DNA from: Dysgonomonas sp. 216
GTDB taxonomy: Bacteria > Bacteroidota > Bacteroidia > Bacteroidales > Dysgonomonadaceae
Length of the DNA: 64,000 nt
Reading direction: 5' to 3'
Assembly (NCBI RefSeq): GCF_010501065.1
Contig: NZ_QVMM01000009.1
Coordinates: forward strand, 62,001 to 126,000
Positions 55,022 through 63,868 of the stretch are shown piece after piece (positions within the stretch are counted from its first letter, which is position 1; each line of letters begins with the position of its first letter). The notes below the pieces were generated by a model. It worked only from the letters and a program-made list of their open reading frames with translations, made no database searches and was not told where the DNA came from. Made by a program: the position numbers and the translations under genes.

Positions 55022-57307
55022 TTACTTAACTACAATCGTTTTTCGGAATGCTATATTATCAGAAGAGCCTCCTATCTGAATTTCGAATTCGCCGGGCTCG
55101 ACTACTTTTTGCATTTTGGTATTATACAGAGCCAATTCCGACACGGGTACTTCCAACTGAATTTTTGTGCGTTCCCCCGATTTTATCAGTTCTTTTTTAA
55201 ACGCTTTCAGTTGTTGGATAGGTGTAGAAACCGAGCTTATCATATCTCTCACATATAGTTGAATAACTTCTTTTCCATCCATGTTTCCTGTATTTTCTAC
55301 CTCAACAGTAACTTTTATGGTTCCGTTATCGGTGAAAACGCTATCGTTCAGAGTACAATCTACATACTTGAAGTTGGTATAGCTAAGTCCATATCCAAAG
55401 TTGTATAGAGCATAGGGCTTTTCGAATATATAATGTCCGTTAGGTTCATCAAGTGAACCTCCCTTGTCGAATATTTGCTCCCGATCGGTTGGGTAATAGT
55501 TATAGTAACAAGGAGTGTTTCCGGTACTGCGAGGGAAAGATACATTTAGCTTGCCCGACGGATTTACATTTCCGGCTAAAATATCGGCCATAGAATTTCC
55601 TTGTTGTTCGCCTCCGTAAAATTGAACCAATACTGCATCGGCGTTTTCTTTTACCCACGAAAGCACTAGTGGCTTACCTGTAATTAATACAACAATAATG
55701 GGTTTTCCTGTGGCTTTGGCTGCTTTTATCAGGTCTAATTGTTTCCCCGGTAAATCTAAAGATGATATATCGAAACCCTCTCCCGAAGTTACCTTATGTG
55801 ATTTGGCTTCCCGTCCCAGCCAGTAGCTGCGTGTACCTACGGCAATAACAGCTAAATCGCTTTTTTCTACAACTTTTACAGCGTCGGCAATCCCCGATTC
55901 ATCCTGACTCCACCAATCGCACCCGTCTATCTGGTTAATAGTGGCTTTTTTGCCAAGTACATTTTTAAGGCCTTCGTATAACGAAACACACTCTTTGTCT
56001 TCGGGGGTTACCCATGCGTAGTCGCCTGCTATTCCATGGTCGCTATTTGGACCTATTACAGCTATTGATTTGTATTTCGACATATCCAGCGGTAATATAT
56101 TATTCTTGTTTTCTAACAGAACAGCACTTTCGTCTGCTACCAACTTAGCCAGTTTTACGTGATCTTTGTTACGTATTACTTTGCTTAGGTTTTCGGAACT
56201 TCCGTAAGGAGCGTCGAATAAACCTAATTCAAATTTACTTGTAAGAACACGACGAGCAGCCCGGTCTACGTAGCTTTCGTCCAATTGGCCATTTTTAACC
56301 TGCTCTTCCAATGTGTCGTAAGCCCAGTCCCAAACATCCATGTCGATACCGGCCATAAGTGCTTGTTTAGCTGCTTCGTGACTAGTAGAAACCGCGAAAT
56401 GGAAAGTCTTCAGACGATCGACAGAACCCCAGTCTGAATAAACAAAGCCTTTGAAGCCAAGTTCTCCACGCAGGAGGTCGGTCATGTAATAAGAAGATCC
56501 GGTAACGGGAACCCCATCGTAAGCACTATAGCAACTCATAATTGCAACAGGATTAGCTTCTTTAATAACACGGGCGAATGGATACGTATACAAACTGCGT
56601 AGTTCGCGCTCGCCTCCGGGAACAGAAGCAGCATTTAATCCACCAGTAGGAGTGCCATGTGCAACAAAATGCTTGGGCATACATCCTACTCCGTTCTCTT
56701 GAAAACCTCTGACAAAGCCGATAGCCATTTCCGAAATCAGATAAGGGTCTTCTCCAAAAGTTTCTTCAACACGCCCCCAGCGTAATTCTCTGGTAATATC
56801 TAGTACCGGAGACAAAACCTGACGAATACCTATAGCACGGGCTTCTTTTGCTTCGGCTTCGGTCATTTGACGAATTAAGTCGGGGTTGAATGTACTGCCT
56901 TGCGCTATTGCTTGAGGAAATATAGTACATCCGTTCTGCAAGATACCGTGAATACCCTCAGCCGATGTCAGTATAGGAATACCTAAACGGGTTTTTGTAG
57001 CCATATATTCATTCATTTTTTTGAATAAATTGGCGGCATCCTGAGCAGACATACTCATTTCGTGGGCAGAACCAAAACTCTCACCATTGTAAGTACCCTC
57101 AATGTTATTAATATCGCTTGTTGAGCGATTTTGTAGCTGACGTATTTTTTCTTTTAGCGTCATGCGTTTTAAAAGATCCTCAACACGTTCCTCAACCGAA
57201 GCCGATTTGTTTTTATAAAGAGGTAAATCTTTTTTATTTTGCGCATCGGCAGAAAAAAGAAATAGTCCTGATAGGCATAAAACGATCAATAATTTTATTT
57301 CTCTCAT
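55022..57307 (-). CDS. bglX: Glycoside hydrolase family 3 (beta-glucosidase-type)
   Basis: 761 residues, secreted (signal peptide about 1-22, ending ADAQ). BglX layout: GH3 N-terminal barrel (about 60-390) with the catalytic nucleophile D292 in GFVYSDWGSV. The GH3 C-terminal domain follows (about 410-625), and then a fibronectin-like domain (about 665-755) that begins after YALYNFGYGLSYTNF. The family acts on beta-glucosides and sometimes beta-xylosides. Its upstream region (57308-57489) carries two palindromes and a TGTCAGG-type pair. With the GH36 and GH43 genes it forms a set aimed at plant hemicellulose or galactan side chains. Confidence 0.93.
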   Translation of the reverse strand: MREIKLLIVLCLSGLFLFSADAQNKKDLPLYKNKSASVEERVEDLLKRMTLKEKIRQLQNRSTSDINNIEGTYNGESFGSAHEMSMSAQDAANLFKKMNEYMATKTRLGIPILTSAEGIHGILQNGCTIFPQAIAQGSTFNPDLIRQMTEAEAKEARAIGIRQVLSPVLDITRELRWGRVEETFGEDPYLISEMAIGFVRGFQENGVGCMPKHFVAHGTPTGGLNAASVPGGERELRSLYTYPFARVIKEANPVAIMSCYSAYDGVPVTGSSYYMTDLLRGELGFKGFVYSDWGSVDRLKTFHFAVSTSHEAAKQALMAGIDMDVWDWAYDTLEEQVKNGQLDESYVDRAARRVLTSKFELGLFDAPYGSSENLSKVIRNKDHVKLAKLVADESAVLLENKNNILPLDMSKYKSIAVIGPNSDHGIAGDYAWVTPEDKECVSLYEGLKNVLGKKATINQIDGCDWWSQDESGIADAVKVVEKSDLAVIAVGTRSYWLGREAKSHKVTSGEGFDISSLDLPGKQLDLIKAAKATGKPIIVVLITGKPLVLSWVKENADAVLVQFYGGEQQGNSMADILAGNVNPSGKLNVSFPRSTGNTPCYYNYYPTDREQIFDKGGSLDEPNGHYIFEKPYALYNFGYGLSYTNFKYVDCTLNDSVFTDNGTIKVTVEVENTGNMDGKEVIQLYVRDMISSVSTPIQQLKAFKKELIKSGERTKIQLEVPVSELALYNTKMQKVVEPGEFEIQIGGSSDNIAFRKTIVVK

Positions 57308-57340
57308 ATTCTTTTATTAGGTTCATTATTTAGCAATCTT

Positions 57341-57360
57341 TATTCTACTCGAATAGAATA
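57341..57360. repeat. 20-base AT palindrome near the GH3 gene
   Basis: TATTCTA-ctcgaa-TAGAATA followed by AACTTCCCCC, 34 bases upstream of the GH3 start. Same family as 18911, 19246 and 50165. Confidence 0.55.
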
Positions 57361-57403
57361 ACTTCCCCCTGTGTTATGTATAGAAAGGCTTATCTTTATA
57401 AAA

Positions 57404-57420
57404 CCTGACATATCTTACAG
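57404..57420 (-). repeat. TGTCAGG-type doublet
   Basis: On the plus strand CCTGACAT-A-TCTTACAG, two imperfect 8-mers 9 bases apart, followed by a T run. It resembles the end of repeat copies A and B. Confidence 0.45.
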
Positions 57421-57444
57421 TTTTTTTATAAGTTTGTTATACTG

Positions 57445-57460
57445 ATATTCAGTAGAATAT
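57445..57460. repeat. AT palindrome with C-run
   Basis: ATATTC-agta-GAATAT followed by AATCCCCC. A shorter relative of the 20-base palindrome. Confidence 0.4.
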
Positions 57461-57489
57461 AATCCCCCAAATAATAGATAAATACAAAA

Positions 57490-59661
57490 TTAAATCTCTT
57501 TCAGGCGAATAATCATACTACTGTATTCGTCTCCAAGATTAAGACTGACGCCTTGCTCCATCAAGTATTTGCCACTTATCACTTTTTCGTGCTGATTCAG
57601 CTTTTTGTCAATATAGTTTATTTCTTCCAACTTATATTTCTTGTTCGGATCTAGCCCTTGCATTTTAAATGGAGGCGTTAGTTGACAGCGAAGATTTTCG
57701 ATCCGGTATGCAAAAAATACTGCGTCTTTTTTATCTTCCGATATATACATCAACGATGCTACGCCTTGTCTTTCGTATGGCGATATAAGCCTGTATTGAT
57801 CGCCTAGTTGTACTATGGGGCGAATCTCTTTATAAGTTGCAAATGCTTTACGGGCAAAATCTTTTTCATTGTCGGGTATGTCTTTAGGCTGCATTTCCAT
57901 ACCTAATCTTCCGCTCATGGCAACATCGAATCGATATTTAAGAGGAACTATTCTTCCCGATTGATGATTTTTTTCGGCACTTACGTGTGCTGCAATAGCA
58001 GAGGCGGGATAATAATGTGACACGCCCCATTGTATATAAATACGTTGTAAAGCATCTGTATTATCACTTGCCCAAAACTCATCAAAATATGGTAATACAC
58101 CGTAGTTTGTACGGCCACCACCGCCTCCGCAAGCTTGCATAGCTAAATTGGGATATTTTGCTTGTATCCGTTGAAGCACTTTTATTAGTCCCCTGTGATA
58201 ATCGATATATAAATGCGATTGCTTATCTTTTGGCAGATAGTAAGACCCATAGTTGTGCAGGTTCATATTCGCATCCCATTTTATATACGATATTTGAGGG
58301 TACTTTGTCATTAAGTCGTCAACTATACCGAAAACAAAGTCCTGAACTTTAGGATTTGAAAGATCTAAAACCAATTGTGTTCCTCCACGTCCCATCTCAG
58401 GGGTACGGTTATTTTGGCATATTATCCAGTCGGGGTGTTTTTCGTATAATTCGCTTTTGCTGTTTACCATTTCCGGTTCAATCCAGATACCGAACTTTAT
58501 ATTGTTATTTTTAGCCGATGCAATTAAAGCTCCAATACCTTGGGGTAATTTTTCAACATCAACTTCCCAGTCGCCTAATCCTGACGAATCGGTTTTACGG
58601 GCATATTTGTTTCCGAACCAACCATCGTCCATAACGAATAATTCGCCACCTAATTTCGAGAAATCAGACATCATGTCGTTCATTACTTCCTGGTTCACGT
58701 TAAGGTATACGCCCTCCCAGCTATTGAGCAATACATCGCGTAGTTGTGTACCATGTGCTAATTTATGATTCCTTGCCCAACGATGAAAATTGCGGCTTAC
58801 TCCGCCTTTACCTTCCATACTGTAGGTTATAGCAAGCTCAGGCGTGCGGAATACCTCTTTAGGCATAAGAACATATTGAGAGGCATCTTCGTTGATACCT
58901 GCAATAATGGAAGTTTTGCGTGAATGGTTTGTATCGAACTTTAAAGAATAGTTTCCGCTCCATGCTAATGTTGCTCCCAACACAGCACCGCTATTTTCGG
59001 ACGGAGCTTGACCGAACGATAGCATGAACGATGGATTGTCGTCTTGTCCGTTGCGTACCCCATCTTTATTTTTTATAACCTTAATACCGGGCAACAATTC
59101 TTCTTCAAATAAATATCCTTCGGCTGTCCATGTTCCATGCAGGTGCGAAAGCCAGTTTTTATTATCGCGAAGAGGGATATAGGTTGATGCGAATTTATAA
59201 AGGGTTACAGGTTTTTTCTCGCTGTGCGATATCTCAGTCCAAGCCTCTATAACATCTACATCCTGAAAAGCTTTGTAGCAAACTTTTACCTGAAAAGGAT
59301 AAACAGGGTCGGATAGAACAAATTTCCATACTTGTGCATTACCTTCTGTAGATTTTTCTACATTATTAAAAAGCAAATCCAACGACATGTTGCCATCTGC
59401 ATGTGTAACCTGAATAGCCGGTTCACGGGTACACTCCAGCCCAAAAGCCGGATAAGCCGGTTGCCATAATGCGGTTCCACTATCGTACACTTCGTCCGCC
59501 GACTCTATACGCGAACCATAATATTGAATATTCAGTTGTTTACCTTTTACTCCTTCTACAAATAGTGTAGTATTAGGCGTGGAAATTAAATAATTTTCAG
59601 CATTGGCTGCAAGACCAAATAAAAGACATACTCCGGAAAGGAGTAATTTGAACTTGTTCAT
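57490..59661 (-). CDS. Alpha-galactosidase, family GH36
   Basis: 723 residues with a signal peptide (about 1-21, ending ANA). GH36 layout: N-terminal beta-sandwich (to about 310), catalytic barrel and C-terminal beta domain. The nucleophile is D463 in IKWDAN and the acid/base is D533 in SDNTDALQR. The MDDGWFG motif is characteristic. It releases alpha-1,6-linked galactose from galacto-oligosaccharides or galactomannan side chains. It starts 28 bases after the GH43 stop and is probably cotranscribed with it. Confidence 0.94.
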   Translation of the reverse strand: MNKFKLLLSGVCLLFGLAANAENYLISTPNTTLFVEGVKGKQLNIQYYGSRIESADEVYDSGTALWQPAYPAFGLECTREPAIQVTHADGNMSLDLLFNNVEKSTEGNAQVWKFVLSDPVYPFQVKVCYKAFQDVDVIEAWTEISHSEKKPVTLYKFASTYIPLRDNKNWLSHLHGTWTAEGYLFEEELLPGIKVIKNKDGVRNGQDDNPSFMLSFGQAPSENSGAVLGATLAWSGNYSLKFDTNHSRKTSIIAGINEDASQYVLMPKEVFRTPELAITYSMEGKGGVSRNFHRWARNHKLAHGTQLRDVLLNSWEGVYLNVNQEVMNDMMSDFSKLGGELFVMDDGWFGNKYARKTDSSGLGDWEVDVEKLPQGIGALIASAKNNNIKFGIWIEPEMVNSKSELYEKHPDWIICQNNRTPEMGRGGTQLVLDLSNPKVQDFVFGIVDDLMTKYPQISYIKWDANMNLHNYGSYYLPKDKQSHLYIDYHRGLIKVLQRIQAKYPNLAMQACGGGGGRTNYGVLPYFDEFWASDNTDALQRIYIQWGVSHYYPASAIAAHVSAEKNHQSGRIVPLKYRFDVAMSGRLGMEMQPKDIPDNEKDFARKAFATYKEIRPIVQLGDQYRLISPYERQGVASLMYISEDKKDAVFFAYRIENLRCQLTPPFKMQGLDPNKKYKLEEINYIDKKLNQHEKVISGKYLMEQGVSLNLGDEYSSMIIRLKEI

Positions 59662-59688
59662 GAATTTTGTAAATTTATTTATTGATAA

Positions 59689-62600
59689 TTAAAGAATTAT
59701 TTTTGAAGATTTTCCGTCTACTGATAATACATAGAGTCCTTGGTTGGTTATTGGAATCAGCTCGTTTGTACTGCCTTGAGCCACCATTGTTCCCGTTGTA
59801 TTAAATATACTAACAACCGATGCCATTGGGCTTTTTACTATAAGTCCTCCTTTCACTATCTCAACATTGAAACTTATATCGGTCTTATTTGAATTTATGC
59901 CTGTTGGCGAGGCTGTAGCGAAAGGACTACCGGCATAAGATTGATCGAGGGCTTGTACACCGATGGTATAATCTCCGTCGGGTAATGACATTACATACTC
60001 CTTTACATGCGAAGATAGTGCAGTTTGCAAGTCTGTTCCCACTTTTATGCGTCCTGTGTTTATGTCGGCAGGAATTGCCATCCATGTTTTTCCAGTGGTA
60101 TTATTTTTTACATATATATTGTAACGCAATGCTTGCTGAGCTGTGATATTATCGGTTGCCGGTTGCCATGTTATTTTCAGTAAACCGTTCGTAAAGCTGG
60201 CTTTTACCGATTGGGGAGCTGTTGGAGGTTCGTTGTTTATTCTTCCCGCTTCGGTTGGTTTATTTTCGTAAATGCGTACGGGAGATCCATAAGCGTCGCC
60301 CGCATTAGATCCTTTTTCGCCGGCAATTATTATGTCCATATTGTTATCGCCGTTGATGTCACCCATATTTATACCACCTTCTTTTGTCGAAATAATAGAG
60401 TGTCCGGTATCAGAAATAAATTTTTGATTTTCGTTTTGGTAATAAACCCTTGTTAAATCGTTCTCTCCGTCATATCCGGTCACAACTAAATCCATACGTC
60501 CGTCGTTGTTGAAATCGGCAAATAAAAGATTGGCTTTATTTATTGGTACAATACCCGTTTGATCCGACTCTTTGAGCGTGAATTCGGGCATCTGGGTTGT
60601 TGGATTAACCGTATTGTAATATATCCTGGAATAACGTGCCCAGCCATCGCCATGTCCTGTAACTATTACGTCTAATGTGCCGTCGCCGTTAACATCAGCA
60701 AGAACAGATTGGCTTTGAAAAGATCCCTTGATATTGTCGGGAGTTATGTCTTTAAATGTTCCGTTTTTCATATTCATGTAAATACGGATACCATCGGCTA
60801 CATTGCTATAGCCTGTAAAAAAAATATCGAGCCATCCATCGTTATTAATGTCTCCAAACATGACAGAACCGTTTGATGCCGAACGAAATTTTCCGGGAGT
60901 TCCCGATCCATCTTTGGGTAAGGCACACTCTTGTATCTCAAACTTTCCTGTCCCTCCCATATTTTTATACAGGTCTACGCTGCGGTCGGTATCGTAAGAC
61001 ATAATAAGAACATCGTTGTATCCGTCGTTGTCGTAGTCGCCAACCGATATTGTATTGAAATACATTTCGTCGCATTCTTGCCTAAAGCCTGTGTTATATA
61101 CTTCTTCGAACAGGTAATTGCCCTCTTCTCCTAAATTTCGGTATAGTTTTGCGTATTTACTGCTCATGGGGAAACGCCAGTCTCCCCCTTTCCCCACAAC
61201 CAGTAAATCTAAATTACCGTCATTATCATAATCGAAGAAAACCGAATTGGTCCAAATTGTGACCTGCATATTTGCGTCATATTCCTGAACCAGAGAGAAT
61301 GTTCCGTCTCCGTTATTTTTAACCAATGTAGCCATTTCGTTCCAAACATGCCAATCGGCATATTTGGGACTGTCATCTTCTTCGTAAGTGAAACCACCGG
61401 GCCCGTCGCATTTATAATCAAACCAATTGAAATCGGCTTCGCCTGTTTCGTTTTTTGTGTTGTATGAAAACAACCCTACACGCGATCCTTTCCAGTCGGC
61501 AGATCCTAACGAGAACTTATCCTTACAAGGAGTGTATGTTACATTATCGAGGCTGTAGTATAGCTGAAACTCGTTGCTGTTTGAGTTTAAAAGAGCTTTA
61601 AAATAAACTGTTTCCTCTGTTACTTTCACTATTAGTTGTGAAGAACCGTCCAATTCTATATATATAAAATTACCGGAGCTTCTGCGTTCAACACCTATTG
61701 CATTATATTTATTCCCGATGCAAGCTAATCCTGCACGCTGACCTTCTGTCATCCGACTACAATTAATCTCGGTAGATGCTTCGCCAAAAAATCCCATCAT
61801 TTTTTGAGTAAACATATTACGGGCATCTTTTAGCTTGCTGGCCTTCAGTGCTTTTATTGTTAAATGTCCGGGGCGTTCGGTTAACGACCAATGTGTATTT
61901 ACCGGATTGTGGTTAAATTGCCATTGTACGGCTAATTGTGACGATGAAAAATCGTCGCTGGTTTGTGGTGCTGTAATAGCAACGGTTTTATTGATATTAG
62001 GTTTCGCCCATTCTTTTACGGGTTCGCCTATTCCGTTCATATCTTTGTCGACACCCACAACAGGCCATCCGTCTTCCCAACGTGTTGGTTGCAAATGTAC
62101 TATTCTGCCAAGAGGTTCTTTCGATTGGAAATGGTAGAACCACCATTCTCCTTCTGGAGTATCGACAAAAGCTCCCTGATGAGGGCCATTAACATTGGTT
62201 GCGCCTTGCTCCAATACTATTTTTTGCTCGTATGGCCCATAAATGTTTTCGGAACGTAATACTGTTTGCCATCCTGTAGCAACACCTCCTTCGGGTATGC
62301 TCATGTAATAATATCCGTCTTTTTTAAACATCTTAGTACCTTCGGCTACAGGTCCTTCATAAACGGTAACCCCTTCATCTAACAATGCAGTTCCGTCGGG
62401 TTTCATCTTGTGTACAATAATAGGGCCTCCTCCTAGTTGGCTTCTGCCTAAATAGGCATCGCCGTTGTCGTCCCAAAACGGACATGGGTCTTCCCAACCG
62501 TAAATGTTTTTTACATTCAGAAGAGGCGACCATGGACCTTCGGGGTTAGTTGCATTAGACATGAACAAGCCTTCGTGAGGACTACAGAAAAATACCCAGA

Positions 62601-63132
62601 ATTTTCCATCATGGTAACGAATTACAGGAGCCCAAGAACCTCCTCCATAGCGTTCATTTTTATCATACTCGGGAAAATCGAATTTATCGTATACTTGTCC
62701 GATTATTTTCCAGTTAACCATATCGTCCGATTCGAGAACCGGTATGCCAATGAAATGAAAATCGGAGCAAATCATATAATATTTTTCGCCTACACGAATT
62801 ACGTCCGGATCGGAGTAATCGGCGTTTAAAATAGGGTTTACGAATGTTCCATCGCCTTGATCGCCCCAACGGGTGTCTTTGTTTTGTGTGCGTAAATACC
62901 AACCTGAAGAACCACCTACGTCTTGTCCTCCGTAGAAGACATCCATGTGTCCGTTATTAGTAAAGTCAGCTAACACAGGGCGTGCTCTGAAAGATCCGGG
63001 AAATAGATCTTGTACTTTTTCGTTCTGACTCCCTAATCGATTAAATTTGGTTGGTTGTTGTGCCGAAAGATTAGTAATAGGCACTAACAATAAAACAAAT
63101 AATAATATTTGTTTTAGAGCATTGCTTTTCAT
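59689..63132 (-). CDS. Multimodular GH43 enzyme inside an FG-GAP propeller, with T9SS sorting domain
   Basis: 1147 residues. Order: signal peptide (1-24, LSA|Q); a single FG-GAP/VCBS blade (about 48-97, DFTNNGHMD at 56-64); a GH43 barrel (about 98-375) with the base D108 in SDPD, pKa helper D215 in WEDPCP and acid E264 in VAEGTKM. Next is a concanavalin-like beta-sandwich (about 392-575), then six FG-GAP blades with DxNxDGxxD loops starting near 634, 699, 761, 813, 873 and 925. An FN3 domain (about 968-1073) and a C-terminal sorting-type domain (about 1085-1147) follow. The GH43 part resembles beta-xylosidase/alpha-L-arabinofuranosidase enzymes. The blade count is one before and six after the enzyme. 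GDGTF occurs at 93-97 and 608-612. A -7 box lies at 63175-63182. Confidence 0.88.
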   Translation of the reverse strand: MKSNALKQILLFVLLLVPITNLSAQQPTKFNRLGSQNEKVQDLFPGSFRARPVLADFTNNGHMDVFYGGQDVGGSSGWYLRTQNKDTRWGDQGDGTFVNPILNADYSDPDVIRVGEKYYMICSDFHFIGIPVLESDDMVNWKIIGQVYDKFDFPEYDKNERYGGGSWAPVIRYHDGKFWVFFCSPHEGLFMSNATNPEGPWSPLLNVKNIYGWEDPCPFWDDNGDAYLGRSQLGGGPIIVHKMKPDGTALLDEGVTVYEGPVAEGTKMFKKDGYYYMSIPEGGVATGWQTVLRSENIYGPYEQKIVLEQGATNVNGPHQGAFVDTPEGEWWFYHFQSKEPLGRIVHLQPTRWEDGWPVVGVDKDMNGIGEPVKEWAKPNINKTVAITAPQTSDDFSSSQLAVQWQFNHNPVNTHWSLTERPGHLTIKALKASKLKDARNMFTQKMMGFFGEASTEINCSRMTEGQRAGLACIGNKYNAIGVERRSSGNFIYIELDGSSQLIVKVTEETVYFKALLNSNSNEFQLYYSLDNVTYTPCKDKFSLGSADWKGSRVGLFSYNTKNETGEADFNWFDYKCDGPGGFTYEEDDSPKYADWHVWNEMATLVKNNGDGTFSLVQEYDANMQVTIWTNSVFFDYDNDGNLDLLVVGKGGDWRFPMSSKYAKLYRNLGEEGNYLFEEVYNTGFRQECDEMYFNTISVGDYDNDGYNDVLIMSYDTDRSVDLYKNMGGTGKFEIQECALPKDGSGTPGKFRSASNGSVMFGDINNDGWLDIFFTGYSNVADGIRIYMNMKNGTFKDITPDNIKGSFQSQSVLADVNGDGTLDVIVTGHGDGWARYSRIYYNTVNPTTQMPEFTLKESDQTGIVPINKANLLFADFNNDGRMDLVVTGYDGENDLTRVYYQNENQKFISDTGHSIISTKEGGINMGDINGDNNMDIIIAGEKGSNAGDAYGSPVRIYENKPTEAGRINNEPPTAPQSVKASFTNGLLKITWQPATDNITAQQALRYNIYVKNNTTGKTWMAIPADINTGRIKVGTDLQTALSSHVKEYVMSLPDGDYTIGVQALDQSYAGSPFATASPTGINSNKTDISFNVEIVKGGLIVKSPMASVVSIFNTTGTMVAQGSTNELIPITNQGLYVLSVDGKSSKIIL

Positions 63133-63174
63133 GCTTTAAATAATTTTTAGGTTAATAACTCGTTTGCCGTATTG

Positions 63175-63182
63175 CAAATTTA
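63175..63182 (-). promoter_or_regulatory. -7 box for the GH43 gene
   Basis: Minus strand TAAATTTG, exact TAnnTTTG match, about 42 bases before the ATG. No suitable -33 TTG seen. Confidence 0.45.
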
Positions 63183-63346
63183 TAACCAATAGTTTTTCAG
63201 GCTTGTATACAAATGTTTCAAAAAGTGTAACGCTTGTTGAAATCGGATTGAAAAATAGAAAATTTAGCGAACATGTTTATTATTCGCATAGTAGTGTGTA
63301 ATTATATATTGGGGGGAGGATATTGTTTTTAGATAAAATGTGCTAT

Positions 63347-63865
63347 TTAAAACAGTATGTATTTGTTAAGGTTTTCGGAGAGAAAAGAGGCGAAATCCTG
63401 CTCGAAATTAGGGGTAAATATGCCCTTTTTTAAATTTGCTTTTATTTTCGGAATGCTCCAGAATTTACCATCCGAAACCTCAAACATGTCGGGTTGCGGA
63501 GTCTGTTGTGTTATGGCGTAAAAACAATAAGTGAGTTCTCGTTCGAGCGGCGTTTCGATAATATGTTTTCCAATGTATTTTATATCTAAACCTGACAAGT
63601 TCAGTTCCTCACGGGTTTCTCTCACTACTGCTTTTTCCGGAGTTTCTCCAAAATCTATGTGACCGCCAACTGCTGTATCCCATAAGTTAGGAAAGATATC
63701 TTTCTTATCCGAACGTTTTTGCAGATACAGATAACCATCTTTATCGAGTATATGCAGGTGTACAACAGGATGGAGGATTTTTGAGCCACTGTGGCATTCG
63801 CTTCGGGTTGCTTGCCCTGTAACGTTACCTTCGATATCTACTATCGGAAAAATCTCTTCATTCAT
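63347..63865 (-). CDS. Nudix hydrolase
   Basis: 172 residues. The Nudix box is complete: GGHIDFGETPEKAVVRETREEL near residues 67-88, matching GX5EX7REUXEEXGU. The N-terminal HPVVHLHILDKDGYLYLQKR and the following layout resemble YfcD/isopentenyl-diphosphate-isomerase-like Nudix proteins. The substrate cannot be assigned. It starts 3 bases after the aroE stop, so the two are probably translated from one message. Confidence 0.9.
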   Translation of the reverse strand: MNEEIFPIVDIEGNVTGQATRSECHSGSKILHPVVHLHILDKDGYLYLQKRSDKKDIFPNLWDTAVGGHIDFGETPEKAVVRETREELNLSGLDIKYIGKHIIETPLERELTYCFYAITQQTPQPDMFEVSDGKFWSIPKIKANLKKGIFTPNFEQDFASFLSENLNKYILF

Positions 63866-63868
63866 GTT

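Larger units (their letters stand above)
57308..57489. other. Intergenic region with repeat-family fragments
   Basis: 182 bases between the GH36 stop and the GH3 start. It holds the palindrome 57341-57360, the TGTCAGG-type doublet 57404-57420 and the palindrome 57445-57460, each tied to C-run sequences. These resemble parts of repeat copies A and B. Confidence 0.6.
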
